Notes under the pieces: model-generated
What the model was told of the DNA's origin: nothing
Seen by the model: only the letters and a program-made list of their open reading frames with translations
Database searches by the model: none
Translations under genes and position numbers: made by a program
Assembly (NCBI RefSeq): GCF_014650335.1
Contig: NZ_BMUT01000001.1
Coordinates: 983,037-1,047,036, forward strand
Direction of reading: 5' to 3'
DNA length: 64,000 nt
Source: Streptomyces hiroshimensis
GTDB taxonomy: Bacteria; Actinomycetota; Actinomycetes; Streptomycetales; Streptomycetaceae
Shown here: one piece after another, positions 31,591 to 40,872 of the stretch
Layout: every line of letters starts with the position of its first letter
Position numbering within the stretch: the stretch's first letter is position 1

Positions 31591-33171
31591 ATGCATCACC
31601 CCCACCCCGGCCTCCGCCGGCGCGGGTTTCTCACCGCCGCCGCTGCCACTGCCGCCGCCGGCATCGGCATCGGCATCGGCATCGCCGGGTGCTCCGCCGG
31701 CACCGGTGCCGGCGCCCGTTCCGGCGGCGGCACCGCCCGCAAGGGCGGCCGTCTGCGCGCCGCCTTCGCCGGAGGCGGAGCCGCCGAGACGCTCGATCCG
31801 CATCTCGGGAACCTCTTCGCCGACGCCGCCCGCGCCAAGGCCCTCTTCGACAAGCTCGCCGACTACGGGCCCGATCTGACCGCCAGGCCCCGTCTCGCCG
31901 AGCGGTGGGAGGCGAACGCCGGGCTCGACCGGTGGGCGGTCACCCTCCGGGAAGCGGTGTTCCATGACGGCAGGCCCGTGACCGCCGAGGACGTCCTCTT
32001 CAGCTACCGCCGGATCGCCGATCCGAAGAAGGCCTTCCGGGCCAGGGCGTCCCTGGAACCGATCGACCTGGCAGCCAGCCGGGCCACGGGACCCCGTACC
32101 GTCGAGTTCCGGCTGAAGCGGCCGACGGCCGAATTCCCGAACGTGCTCGCCGCGTTCGGCGCGTACATCGTCCCCAAAGGAACCGAGCGCTTCGACGAGC
32201 CGGTGGGATCGGGCCCCTTCCGCCACGTATCGTTCGCGCCGGGGCGATCCGCCCGGTTCCGCCGCAACGACGCCTACTGGGACGGCCCCCCGCACCTGGA
32301 CGAGCTGGAGTTCGTCGTCGCGAACGAGGAGTCGGCGCGTATCAACGCCCTGCTCGGCGGCCAGGTCGACTACGCGCACGAGCTCGCCCCCACCACCGCC
32401 CGCGCCCACGAGGGCAAGGGCGGCCGCATCGAGATCGTGCGGCTGCGCAACAGCGCGATGCAGGGCTTCGTGATGAAGACGGACCGGCCCCCGTTCGACG
32501 ACCCGCGCGTACGGGAGGCGTTCTTCCTCATCGCCGACCGCGACGAGCTCGTCAAGGGCGCCCTGTCCGGCGCGGGCGAGACCGGCAACGACCTCTTCGG
32601 CAAGGGCTACGCCCACTACGCCGCCGGCCTGCCGCAGCGCCGCCAGGACCTCGACCGGGCCAGGCACCTGCTGAAGGAGGCGGGGGCCGGGGATCTCAAG
32701 GTCACCCTGGACACCTCCCCGGTCGCCGCCGGCTTCACGGAGGCCGCCGGCATCTTCCGTGACCAGGCCGCGAAGGCGGGCGTCACCGTCGAGGTGCGCG
32801 TCGGCAACAAGGACAGCTACTGGAAGGACATCCTCGACCACGGCACCTTCGCCAGTTACCGCTCCGGCGCCATGCCCATCGAGTCGCACATCTCCCAGCG
32901 GCTGCTGAGCGACTCCACCACCAACGCCACGCACTGGCGCCGCAAGGACTTCGACGAGCTCTACCGGCGCCTGCAGTCGACCAAGGACGCCGCGGAGCGC
33001 GCGGGGCTCTACGAGCGGATGCAGCGCCGCCTGTACAGCGAGGGCGGCTTCCTGGTGTGGGGCTTCGCCGACTGGATCGTCGGCACGTCCCGCCGCGTGC
33101 GCGGCGTGGCCCGCGACGCCCCGGCCAACACCCTCGACTGGGCCCGCTTCGACAAGGTGTGGCTGGCGTGA
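31591..33171 (+). CDS. ABC transporter substrate-binding lipoprotein (family 5, peptide/nickel type)
   Basis: A 526-residue lipoprotein. It has a twin-arginine-like signal (R-R-R-G-F-L) with a hydrophobic G-I-G-I-G-I-G-I-A-G-C ending in a lipobox cysteine, then an SBP_bac_5 fold: L-D-P-H-L-G-N-L-F, L-A-E-R-W-E, V-F-H-D-G-R-P-V-T-A-E-D-V-L-F-S-Y, and the late A-N-T-L-D-W-A-R-F. This family binds peptides, opines or metal-ligand complexes. The ATG follows AGGAGG at 7-nt spacing. Five-protein importers of this type that follow ligand genes usually recover the metal-charged product; that reading is inference. Confidence 0.87.
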   Translation: MHHPHPGLRRRGFLTAAAATAAAGIGIGIGIAGCSAGTGAGARSGGGTARKGGRLRAAFAGGGAAETLDPHLGNLFADAARAKALFDKLADYGPDLTARPRLAERWEANAGLDRWAVTLREAVFHDGRPVTAEDVLFSYRRIADPKKAFRARASLEPIDLAASRATGPRTVEFRLKRPTAEFPNVLAAFGAYIVPKGTERFDEPVGSGPFRHVSFAPGRSARFRRNDAYWDGPPHLDELEFVVANEESARINALLGGQVDYAHELAPTTARAHEGKGGRIEIVRLRNSAMQGFVMKTDRPPFDDPRVREAFFLIADRDELVKGALSGAGETGNDLFGKGYAHYAAGLPQRRQDLDRARHLLKEAGAGDLKVTLDTSPVAAGFTEAAGIFRDQAAKAGVTVEVRVGNKDSYWKDILDHGTFASYRSGAMPIESHISQRLLSDSTTNATHWRRKDFDELYRRLQSTKDAAERAGLYERMQRRLYSEGGFLVWGFADWIVGTSRRVRGVARDAPANTLDWARFDKVWLA

Positions 33172-34112
33172 GGCGCTGGACCGTCCGCCGGATCCTGCTC
33201 GGCGCCGCCCAGACCGCCGCGGTCGTCCTGCTCGTCTTCGCGCTCACCGAGGCGCTGCCGGGCGACGCGGCCGTGGCCCTTGCGGGCGACGACCCCGACC
33301 CCGCCCGTATCGCCGCAATCCGCGCGGCCCTGCACCTGGACCGGCCCGCGCACGAGCGGCTGGGGGAGTGGGCCGCCGGCCTGCTCCACGGCGACCTGGG
33401 GGTGTCGCTCGCCTCGGGCCGCCCGGTGGCGGCGGTCCTGACCGAGGGGTTCGGGCCCACGCTGCTGCTGGCCGGGCTCACCCTCGCCCTCCTGATTCCG
33501 GCAGGCGTCGGCCTCGGCGTGCTGGCGGCCCGCCGTGAGGGCGGCCCGGTCGACCGGGTGGTCTCGTCGGTGACGCTCGCGGTGTACGCGGTGCCCGAGT
33601 TCGCCTTCGGGGTGCTGCTGGTGACCGTCCTGGCCCTGCGCCTGGGCTGGCTGCCCCCGACCGCGGTCGGCTACGGCACCGACCTGCTCGCCCACCCGGA
33701 CGTGCTCGTCCTGCCCGTCCTGGTGCTGCTGTCCCGCCCGGTGTGCTCGATCAGCAGGCTGGTGCGGGCCGGGATGGTCGAGGCGCTGGCCTCCCCGTAC
33801 GTCGCGCAGGCCCGCCGCTACGGTCTCTCCGGCGCCCGCGTCCGCTATGCGCACGCCCTGCCCAACGCGGTCGCCCCCGCCGCCCAGCAGCTCGCCCGCA
33901 CCGTCGACTGGCTGCTGTGCGGGGTGATCGTCGTCGAGGCGCTGTTCGTGATCCCCGGTCTCGGCACTGTCCTGATGGACGCGGTGACCGCCCGCGACGT
34001 CCCGGTGGTGCAGGGCCTGGCCGTGGTCTTCGGCCTGGTCGCCGTGGTCCTCAACCTGGCCGCGGACCTGGTCGCCCACCGCTTCGCGCCGCGCGCGGGA
34101 GCGGCGGCGTGA
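33168..34112 (+). CDS. ABC transporter permease, DppB/NikB type
   Basis: A 314-residue membrane protein with six segments. The N-terminal helix (ILLGAAQTAAVVLLVFALTEALPG) is followed by a G-D-A-A-V-A-L-A-G-D-D periplasmic stretch as in DppB/NikB. The coupling motif E-A-L-A-S-P-Y-V-x-x-A-R-R-Y-G-L-S..H-A-L-P-N-A-V-A-P is the EAA loop. GTG 33168 overlaps the lipoprotein stop as GTGA. It forms the pore with the second permease. Confidence 0.87.
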   Translation: MRRWTVRRILLGAAQTAAVVLLVFALTEALPGDAAVALAGDDPDPARIAAIRAALHLDRPAHERLGEWAAGLLHGDLGVSLASGRPVAAVLTEGFGPTLLLAGLTLALLIPAGVGLGVLAARREGGPVDRVVSSVTLAVYAVPEFAFGVLLVTVLALRLGWLPPTAVGYGTDLLAHPDVLVLPVLVLLSRPVCSISRLVRAGMVEALASPYVAQARRYGLSGARVRYAHALPNAVAPAAQQLARTVDWLLCGVIVVEALFVIPGLGTVLMDAVTARDVPVVQGLAVVFGLVAVVLNLAADLVAHRFAPRAGAAA

Positions 34113-34960
34113 GCGGCGGTCGTGCGAGGGGTGAGCGTACGAGAGCCGGCCGTTTCGTTCTCGGCGCGGCCGTCGCCGGGCTGCCGCTGCTCCTCGCCCT
34201 GCTCGGCCCGTGGTGGGCAGGGGAGGCGGGCCCGCGCGGTACCTCGTTCACCCTCGGCGAAGGGCACTGGCTCGGCACGGACTTCACCGGCCGGGACGTC
34301 TGGCGCCAGGTCCTCCTCGGCGGCCGCTCGGCGGTCCTGGTGACCCTCGCCGCCACCGCCCTCGCCTACGCCGTGGCCGTGCCCCTCGGCCTGGCCGCCG
34401 CGCTCACCCGCCGGGCGTGGCTGGAGGACGTGCTGCTGCGTCCCCTGGACGTCCTGCTGGCCGTGCCCTCCCTCCTCCTGATCCTCCTCGTGGCCTCGGT
34501 CCGCCCGCCGGGACCGGCCGGGCTCGCCCTGCTGGCGGCGCTCGTCAACATCCCCGATGCGGCGCGGATCGTCCGGGCGCGGGCAGCCGAGGCGGCGTCC
34601 CGGCCCGCGGTGGAGGCCCTGCGCATGCAGGGCGAGTCGTGGGGGCGGATCGCCGTCGGATACGTGGGCCGTTCGACGGCCGGGACGCTCGCCGCCGACG
34701 CGGGCGTCCGGCTGACCGGCGTGCTCTACCTCGTGGCCACGGCCGCCTTCCTCGGGGTGGGCGCCGAGCCGGACGCCGCCGACTGGGCCGTGATGGTGGA
34801 CCGCAACCGCACCGGGCTGTTCGTCCAGCCGTGGGCCGTCGTCGTACCCGCCCTGCTGGTCGTGGCCCTGTCCGTCGGCACGAACCTGCTGTTCGACGCG
34901 GTGTGCAGGACGCCCGCGCGACCCGCGCGACCCGCGCGCAAGGAAGGAAGGCAATGGTGA
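34109..34960 (+). CDS. ABC transporter permease, DppC/NikC type
   Basis: A 283-residue permease with the H-W-L-G-T-D-F-T-G-R-D-V-W motif typical of the DppC/OppC/NikC subunit, five or six membrane segments, and an EAA-type loop near V-E-A-L-R-M-Q-G-E-S-W-G-R-I. The C-terminal tail (ARPARPARKEGRQ) is a short repeat whose DNA includes AAGGAAGGAAGG, the ribosome-binding site of the next gene. GTG 34109 overlaps the preceding stop. It is the second pore subunit. Confidence 0.87.
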   Translation: MSGGRARGERTRAGRFVLGAAVAGLPLLLALLGPWWAGEAGPRGTSFTLGEGHWLGTDFTGRDVWRQVLLGGRSAVLVTLAATALAYAVAVPLGLAAALTRRAWLEDVLLRPLDVLLAVPSLLLILLVASVRPPGPAGLALLAALVNIPDAARIVRARAAEAASRPAVEALRMQGESWGRIAVGYVGRSTAGTLAADAGVRLTGVLYLVATAAFLGVGAEPDAADWAVMVDRNRTGLFVQPWAVVVPALLVVALSVGTNLLFDAVCRTPARPARPARKEGRQW

Positions 34961-36456
34961 ACGGTCCGGAGGACGCCGTGGCCGAGGTCCGCGGGCTGCG
35001 CGTGGTGGTGCCCGGCGGGCGGGCGATCGTCGACGGCGTGAGCCTGACGGCCCGGCCCGGGCGCGTCACCGCCCTCGTCGGCGCGTCCGGCAGCGGGAAG
35101 ACGACGACGGGCCTCGCCCTGCTGGGCGCGTACCCGCCGGGCGCGCAGGTCACCGGAGAGGTGCGCGTGGCGGAGGGGCTCACCGGGTACGTACCGCAGC
35201 ACCCCGCGTCCGTCCTCAACCCGGCCCGCCGGGTGAGCGCCCTCCTGTACGACATCGCCCGCCGCCAGGTCCGCGAACTGCCCCGCGGGGAACGGCGCGA
35301 GGCGGCACGCGCACGGGTCCGGGGCGCCCTGCGGGACGCGCAGCTGCCCGGCCCGGACGAGGTGCTCGCCCGCTACCCGCACCAGCTGTCAGGCGGGCAG
35401 CAGCAGCGCGTCGTCCTTGCCCAGGCGCTGCTGCTCGGCGCGCGGGTGGTGGTGGCCGACGAGCCGACGACCGGCCAGGACCCCCGTACGAAGGAACGCG
35501 TGGCCGCGCAGCTGGCGGCCGTGGCCCGCCGGGGCATCGCCGTGGTCCTCCTCAGCCACGACCTGGACGTGGTCCGCGCCCTGGCGGACGAGGTCCTGGT
35601 GATGCGCGAGGGGAAAGTGGTGGACCAGGGCACGCCGGAGGAGATCTGGGCGGGGTCGCGGCGGCAGGTGTGGACGCGGGAGCTGCTGGAAGAAGGTGAG
35701 ACAGGGGCGGAAGGCTTTGCGGCCGGCGAAGACGACGGCGCCGGGGCACCGGACCGGCCCCCCGTCCTCGAAGCCCGCTCCCTGACCGCCCGCCACCCCG
35801 GTGCCCCCGGCGTCCTCCGCGACGTCTCCTTCGCGGTACACCCCGGCGAGTGCGTCGCGGTCGTCGGGCCGTCCGGCAGCGGCAAGACCACGCTCGGGCG
35901 CTGCCTCGCCGGACTGCACCCCGCCTACGACGGCGTCGTGACCCTGGAGGGGGCCGCTCTGCCGCGCAGCCTGAGGCGGCGCAGCACGGCCGAGCTGGCA
36001 GCCGTGCAGTACGTCTTCCAGGACGCACGGGCCGCCTTCGACGAGCACCGGGCGGTGCTCGGCCAGGTCGCCCGTACGGCGGTGCGGCTGCGCGGCCTCG
36101 GCCGGGGCGCGGCCGAGGAGGAGGCCCGGGCGCTGCTCGCCCGCATGGGGCTCGGCGCGGACCACGCGGAGCGACGCCCCGGCGAGCTCTCCGGCGGCGA
36201 GCTCCAGCGGGCGGCCCTGGCCCGGGCGCTGCTGGCCCGGCCCCGGGTCCTGATCTGCGACGAGGTCACGTCCGGGCTGGACGTGGTCACCCGGCGGGGC
36301 ATCCTCGACCTGCTGACCGCGCTGGTGCGCGAGCCGGGCGGGCCGGGGCTGGTGCTCATCACCCACGACACCGCGACGGCCGCCGTCGCGGGGCGGACCG
36401 TCGTGGTGGAGGCGGGGCGTGTGCGCGAGCGGGCCGCCCGGTCCCCGGGTTCTTGA
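34954..36456 (+). CDS. ABC transporter ATPase, two fused nucleotide-binding domains
   Basis: A 500-residue protein joining DppD- and DppF-like halves. Domain 1 has Walker A G-A-S-G-S-G-K-T-T, signature L-S-G-G-Q-Q-Q-R and Walker B V-V-V-A-D-E-P-T, plus a switch L-S-H-D. Domain 2 has G-P-S-G-S-G-K-T-T, signature L-S-G-G-E-L-Q-R and Walker B V-L-I-C-D-E-V-T, plus I-T-H-D. Both sites look intact, although the second has valine in place of the usual proline after the catalytic Glu. The approximately 30-residue linker is Gly/Glu-rich. ATG 34954 overlaps the previous gene by 7 nt. It energises the importer. Confidence 0.88.
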   Translation: MVNGPEDAVAEVRGLRVVVPGGRAIVDGVSLTARPGRVTALVGASGSGKTTTGLALLGAYPPGAQVTGEVRVAEGLTGYVPQHPASVLNPARRVSALLYDIARRQVRELPRGERREAARARVRGALRDAQLPGPDEVLARYPHQLSGGQQQRVVLAQALLLGARVVVADEPTTGQDPRTKERVAAQLAAVARRGIAVVLLSHDLDVVRALADEVLVMREGKVVDQGTPEEIWAGSRRQVWTRELLEEGETGAEGFAAGEDDGAGAPDRPPVLEARSLTARHPGAPGVLRDVSFAVHPGECVAVVGPSGSGKTTLGRCLAGLHPAYDGVVTLEGAALPRSLRRRSTAELAAVQYVFQDARAAFDEHRAVLGQVARTAVRLRGLGRGAAEEEARALLARMGLGADHAERRPGELSGGELQRAALARALLARPRVLICDEVTSGLDVVTRRGILDLLTALVREPGGPGLVLITHDTATAAVAGRTVVVEAGRVRERAARSPGS

Positions 36457-36469
36457 GGGCCGGTACGGG

Positions 36470-36658
36470 TCAGGGGGCGAGGCAGTGCGTGACCGGGACC
36501 TCGGCCGGGACCCCGGGGGCGGCCGGGTCGAGGAGGCCCGTGACGTCGCCGGCGACGCAGCCGACCACAGCCAGGGGGTCGGGCACGGCTGCGGCGGTGG
36601 TCGTGCTCACCCCGAGGAGGCAGGCGGTTCCGAGGACGACGGCGGCGATGCGGCGCAT
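36470..36658 (-). CDS. Small secreted protein, 62 residues
   Basis: A short gene with a typical signal peptide (MRRIAAVVLGTACLLGVSTTTAAA) and an approximately 37-residue mature part containing two cysteines (CVAGDV and HCLAP), P-A-A-P-G-V-P-A-E-V-P in between. GAAAGG lies 5-10 nt before the ATG at 36658. The two cysteines could form one disulfide. It converges on the importer ATPase gene with 13 nt between the stops and is divergent from the UvrA-like gene. Function unknown; related tiny exported proteins are widespread in Streptomyces. Confidence 0.6.
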   Translation of the reverse strand: MRRIAAVVLGTACLLGVSTTTAAAVPDPLAVVGCVAGDVTGLLDPAAPGVPAEVPVTHCLAP

Positions 36659-36831
36659 GAAAGGCCTTTCGACGGAAGGGGGTTGACGGTGGCGACACCC
36701 TGCCCCGTGGTGCGCCGGGGCATGTGCGGTGTCACCCGTCCGTGAGCGGCCGAAACGATCCCCCGGCACCCTGTTCGGGGGCCCGGCGGCGAGGCGGCGG
36801 CGGGGCGCCGGGCCCGGACGGACCGGGCAAA

Positions 36832-36837
36832 TAGAAT
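36832..36837 (+). promoter_or_regulatory. -10 box of a leaderless uvrA-like transcript
   Basis: TAGAAT ends 7 nt before the ATG at 36845, and no ribosome-binding site precedes that ATG. This is the arrangement expected for a leaderless mRNA. A -35-like GGACGG lies upstream at weak agreement. Confidence 0.55.
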
Positions 36838-36844
36838 CGCGCAC

Positions 36845-39259
36845 ATGCACGACCCCTACGTCCGCGTCCGCGGTGCCCGTGAGCACAACCTCAAAGCCGT
36901 CGACGTCGACATCCCCCGCGACGCACTCGTGGTCTTCGCCGGCGTCTCCGGCTCCGGGAAGTCCTCCCTCGCCTTCGGCACCGTCTACGCCGAGGCCCAG
37001 CGCCGCTACTTCGAATCCGTCGCCCCGTACGCGCGCAGGCTGATCCACCAGGTCGGCGCGCCCAGGGTCGAGGAGATCACCGGGCTGCCGCCGGCCGTCG
37101 CGCTGGAGCAGCGCCGGTCCGCCCCCACCTCGCGCTCGTCCGTCGGCACGGTCACCACGCTGTCGAACTCCCTGCGCATGCTGTTCTCCCGCGCCGGCGA
37201 CTACCCCGCAGGCGCCGAGCGGCTCGACTCCGACGCCTTCTCGCCCAACACCGCCGCGGGCGCCTGCCCGGAGTGCCACGGCCTCGGCCGGGTGCACCGG
37301 GTGACCGAGGAGTCGCTCGTCCCCGACCCCGCCCTGTCGATCCGCGAGGGCGCGATCGCCGCCTGGCCGGGCGCCTGGCAGGGCAAAAACCTGCGGGACA
37401 TCCTCGACGCCCTCGGGTACGACGTCGACCGGCCCTGGCGCGAACTCCCGCAGGAGGACCGGGACTGGATCCTGTTCACCGACGAGCAGCCGGTCGTCAC
37501 CGTCCACCCCGTCCGGGACGCCGAGCGCATCCAGCGCCCCTACCAGGGCACCTACATGAGCGCCCGCCGCTACGTCCTGCACACCGCCGCCGACTCCAAG
37601 AGCGCCGCGCTGCGCGCCCGCGCCGAGCGGCACCTGGTCAGCGCCGCCTGCCCCGTCTGCGAGGGCAGGCGGCTGCGCCCGGAGGCGCTGGCCGTCACCT
37701 TCGCGGGGCAGGACATCGCCGCGCTCGCCGGCCTGCCGCTGTCCGCCCTCGCGGAGACGCTCCGGCCGGCCCTCGCGGGCGACGGCGCGGCCGCGACCCT
37801 CACGCAGGATCTCGTCGCCCGCATCGAGGTCCTCACCGAACTCGGCCTCGGCTATCTCGCCATGGACCGGCCCACCCCCACCCTGTCCGCCGGAGAGCTG
37901 CAGCGGCTGCGGCTCGCGACCCAGCTGCGCTCGGGGCTCTTCGGCGTGGTGTACGTGCTGGACGAGCCCTCCGCGGGCCTGCACCCCGCCGACAGCGCCG
38001 CCCTGCTGACCGTCCTGGACCGGCTCAAGGCCGCGGGCAACTCGCTGTTCGTGGTGGAGCACCACATGGACGTGGTGCGCCGCGCCGACTGGATCGTCGA
38101 GGTCGGCCCGGGGGCCGGGGAACACGGCGGGGAGATCCTCTACAGCGGCCCGGTCCCCGGCCTCGCGGACGTCGCGGCCTCGGCGACCCGCCGCTTCGTC
38201 TTCGCGGAGGAGGCCCCCGCGCCCCGCACGCCCCGCGAGCCCTCCGGCGCGCTGCGCCTGAGCGGCGTCACCCTGCACAACCTGCGCGGGCTCGACGCCG
38301 AGTTCCCGCTCGGCGTGTTCACCGCCGTCACGGGCGTCTCCGGCTCCGGCAAGTCCACGCTGGTGGGGCAGGTGCTCGCCGGCACCGTCGCAGCGCATCT
38401 GGAGGGCCGCCCCCTCGAAGGCCACGGCACCGGGTTCGCGGCCGAGGGCCTGGCCGCCGTCGACCGGCTCGTGCGCGTCGACCAGAAGCCCATCGGCCGC
38501 ACCCCGCGCTCCAACCTCGCCACGTACACGGGCCTCTTCGACGCCGTGCGCAAGGTCTTCGCCGCGACGGACGGCGCCCGTGAACGCGGCTACAGCGCGG
38601 GCCGGTTCTCCTTCAACGTCCCCGCCGGGCGCTGCGAGACCTGCCAGGGCGAGGGCTTCGTCGCCGTCGAACTGCTCTTCCTGCCCGGCTCGTACGCCCC
38701 GTGCACCGCGTGCGGGGGAGCGCGCTACAACCCGGAGACGCTGGAGATCACCTACCGGGGCGCGAACATCGCCGAGGTGCTCGGCATGACCGTCGACGCC
38801 GCCGCGGACTTCCTCGCCGACGTGCCCGCCGCCCGGCGGGGCCTGCGCACGCTCCAGGACGTCGGCCTGGGCTACCTGCGCCTGGGGCAGCCCGCCACCG
38901 AGCTCTCCGGCGGCGAGGCCCAGCGCATCAAGCTCGCCACCGAGCTCCAGCGCACCCACCGCGGCCACACCCTCTACGTCCTGGACGAGCCGACCACCGG
39001 CCTGCACCCGGCCGACACCGAACTGCTCATGCGCCAGCTGCACGGCCTGGTCGACGCCGGCAACACGGTCGTCGTCGTGGAGCACGACATGACGGTGGCC
39101 GCAGGCGCGGACCACGTCGTCGACCTCGGGCCCGGCGGCGGCGCGGAGGGCGGGCGCGTGGTGGCGGCCGGGGTGCCGCGGGAGGTGGCGGGCGCCACGG
39201 GGAGCGTGACGGCGCGCTACCTTGCGGAGGCGCTGGCCGGGGGCGTCGCGGGCGGGTGA
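36845..39259 (+). CDS. UvrA-like ABC ATPase (UvrA2/DrrC type)
   Basis: An 804-residue protein with two ABC ATPase modules: Walker [10 protein letters not shown] in the first, G-V-S-G-S-G-K-S-T in the second, and signatures L-S-A-G-E and L-S-G-G-E. It also has the UvrA zinc module G-R-C-E-T-C...C-T-A-C-G-G, and extra C-P-E-C / C-P-V-C pairs. Standard UvrA is about 940-1000 residues; the segment that binds UvrB appears shortened. It is therefore more likely a UvrA2/drug-resistance paralogue than the excision-repair enzyme. Such proteins may protect against DNA-binding compounds. It starts leaderless from its own promoter. Confidence 0.82.
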   Translation: MHDPYVRVRGAREHNLKAVDVDIPRDALVVFAGVSGSGKSSLAFGTVYAEAQRRYFESVAPYARRLIHQVGAPRVEEITGLPPAVALEQRRSAPTSRSSVGTVTTLSNSLRMLFSRAGDYPAGAERLDSDAFSPNTAAGACPECHGLGRVHRVTEESLVPDPALSIREGAIAAWPGAWQGKNLRDILDALGYDVDRPWRELPQEDRDWILFTDEQPVVTVHPVRDAERIQRPYQGTYMSARRYVLHTAADSKSAALRARAERHLVSAACPVCEGRRLRPEALAVTFAGQDIAALAGLPLSALAETLRPALAGDGAAATLTQDLVARIEVLTELGLGYLAMDRPTPTLSAGELQRLRLATQLRSGLFGVVYVLDEPSAGLHPADSAALLTVLDRLKAAGNSLFVVEHHMDVVRRADWIVEVGPGAGEHGGEILYSGPVPGLADVAASATRRFVFAEEAPAPRTPREPSGALRLSGVTLHNLRGLDAEFPLGVFTAVTGVSGSGKSTLVGQVLAGTVAAHLEGRPLEGHGTGFAAEGLAAVDRLVRVDQKPIGRTPRSNLATYTGLFDAVRKVFAATDGARERGYSAGRFSFNVPAGRCETCQGEGFVAVELLFLPGSYAPCTACGGARYNPETLEITYRGANIAEVLGMTVDAAADFLADVPAARRGLRTLQDVGLGYLRLGQPATELSGGEAQRIKLATELQRTHRGHTLYVLDEPTTGLHPADTELLMRQLHGLVDAGNTVVVVEHDMTVAAGADHVVDLGPGGGAEGGRVVAAGVPREVAGATGSVTARYLAEALAGGVAGG

Positions 39260-39384
39260 CGGGCGTCGCCTCCGCGCCTTGCGGAGGGGCCGGCCTCCTG
39301 CCGGCCGCCGTGCTCTCCTACGCCGGCCGGCAGGCCCCGACGCGCTCTGGACGCACCGCCCCCCTCCCCGGTTACGCTCGGAGC

Positions 39385-40542
39385 ATGACCCACGCCCTGG
39401 TCATCGGCGGCGGCATCGCCGGACCCGTCACCGCGATGGCGCTGCGGCGCGCCGGCATCGAAGCCACCGTCCACGAAGCCCATCCGACCGGCGCGGACCA
39501 CCTCGGGGCGTTCCTCGTCCTCTTCGCCAACGGCCTGGCGGCACTGCGCGCCGTCGGAGCCGACGGGCCCGTGCTCGACTGCTCCTTCCCCGCGGACACG
39601 GTGGAGTTCCTCGGCCCCACGGGGGACCGGCTCGGCGCCCGGCCCCTCACCGGCGCCGGGGACGACGGCCTGAGCCCCCGCACCCTGCAGCGCGCCGCCC
39701 TCTACCGTGCGCTGCGTGACGAAGCCGTCCGCCGGGGCGTGCGCGTCGTGTACGGCAAGCGCCTCGTGGACGCCACCACCGGACCCGACGGCGTCGTCGC
39801 GTACTTCGCGGACGGCACACGCGCCGAAGGCGACGTCCTCGTCGGCGCCGACGGCATCCACTCCCGCACCCGCACCCTCCTCGACCCCGCGGCGCCCCCG
39901 CCCCGCCACACCGGCCAGCTCACGATCTGCGGCCGCACGCAGGACGCCGGCCACGCCGTCCCGGAGCGCACGTACCGGATGGTCTACGGGCAGCGCGCCT
40001 TCTTCGGCTGCACCACCGCGCCGGACGGCACCACGTACTGGTTCGCGAACATCCCCGCGCCGGAGCAGCCCCGGCCGGCGCTGGCCGCGGTCAGCCCCGC
40101 CGGCTGGCGCCAGCGCGTCCTGGACGCGTTCGCCGGGGACCGCACCCCCGTGACCGGCCTCGTCGCCGCCACCGGCGACGCCGTCGTCGGCGTGAACGCC
40201 TACGACATCCCCACCCTCCCCGTCTGGCACGGCGACCGCGCCGTCCTCGTCGGCGACGCCGTCCACGCCACCGCGCCCAACGCCGCCCAGGGGGCCTCGA
40301 TGGCCATCGAGGACAGCGTCACCCTCGCCCGCTGCCTGCGCGACCTGCCCGGCCCGCGGCAGGCCTTCGCCGCGTACGAGCGGTTGCGGCGCGAGCGCGT
40401 GGAGCGCGTGGTGGCGCTCAGCGCCGCCATGGCGGGCCGCATCGCCGCCCCGCCCGAGCAGCCGCGGACGCCCGCGAACCCCGACGGCGCCGACGACTGG
40501 CTGACGTCCTACCGCGTCGACTGGGACGCGCCCGTCAGCTGA
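39385..40542 (+). CDS. FAD-dependent monooxygenase
   Basis: A 385-residue flavoprotein with the N-terminal dinucleotide site V-I-G-G-G-I-A-G-P (about 6-14), the G-A-D-G-I-H-S-R-T-R motif, and the second FAD motif V-L-V-G-D-A-V-H-A-T-A-P-N-A-A-Q-G. This is the p-hydroxybenzoate-hydroxylase group, which oxidises aromatic compounds with NAD(P)H and O2, or inactivates antibiotics. A -10-like TACGCT ends 6 nt before the ATG at 39385, so a leaderless mRNA is possible. It is 125 nt downstream of the UvrA-like gene and may belong to the same resistance theme. Confidence 0.85.
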   Translation: MTHALVIGGGIAGPVTAMALRRAGIEATVHEAHPTGADHLGAFLVLFANGLAALRAVGADGPVLDCSFPADTVEFLGPTGDRLGARPLTGAGDDGLSPRTLQRAALYRALRDEAVRRGVRVVYGKRLVDATTGPDGVVAYFADGTRAEGDVLVGADGIHSRTRTLLDPAAPPPRHTGQLTICGRTQDAGHAVPERTYRMVYGQRAFFGCTTAPDGTTYWFANIPAPEQPRPALAAVSPAGWRQRVLDAFAGDRTPVTGLVAATGDAVVGVNAYDIPTLPVWHGDRAVLVGDAVHATAPNAAQGASMAIEDSVTLARCLRDLPGPRQAFAAYERLRRERVERVVALSAAMAGRIAAPPEQPRTPANPDGADDWLTSYRVDWDAPVS

Positions 40543-40578
40543 CGCAGCCGTCCGCCGGACCCCGACCCGACGGAGGCG

Positions 40579-40783
40579 GATCCGGCACCGCCGGAGCGCG
40601 CCGCCTTGGCTGATCGCCGTCGCGGCGGGAGGAGTCTGCTGTGACTGCTGTCTGCCGCTGTTCGCCGGGCGGCGGTTGGGGAGGCTTTGCGTGACCGCGT
40701 CGTCCGCCCTGCCACGTCACGGCCGATGCCGGTCCGGCACCGCCGGAGTCCGCCGTCGTGGTCGATCGCCGTTGCGGCGGGAG
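40579..40783 (-). repeat. Two inverted copies of the interspersed repeat core
   Basis: TCCGGCACCGCCGGAG followed by a CGCCG..GATCGCCGTNGCGGCGGGAG block occurs at 40579-40631 and again at 40731-40783, 152 bp apart. Read on the reverse strand, it matches the four cores at 30976-31523 (CGCCGCNRCGGCG, then CGACCACGACG, then CTCCGGCGGTGCCGG). The element thus recurs in two separate intergenic gaps. Confidence 0.7.
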
Positions 40784-40848
40784 AAGGGCGCTGCGGCCGG
40801 TCCGCCGGGCTGCACTGCCGGGGCGCGTCGGCTGCGCCGCCTTGCCGA

Positions 40849-40872
40849 CCACGGCCACGGCCACGGCCACGG
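40849..40872. repeat. (CCACGG)4 microsatellite
   Basis: Four perfect head-to-tail copies of CCACGG in the non-coding gap, followed by TCGCGG. Likely slippage-generated; no function implied. Confidence 0.8.

Noticed and set aside
30931..32934. Minus-strand frame crossing the repeat array
   Set aside because: Its translation merely repeats with the DNA and continues antisense through the lipoprotein gene.
36470..39115. Long open frame opposite the UvrA-like gene
   Set aside because: Only the last 62 codons, from ATG 36658, make a plausible gene (signal peptide). The rest is antisense to a strongly supported ABC ATPase.
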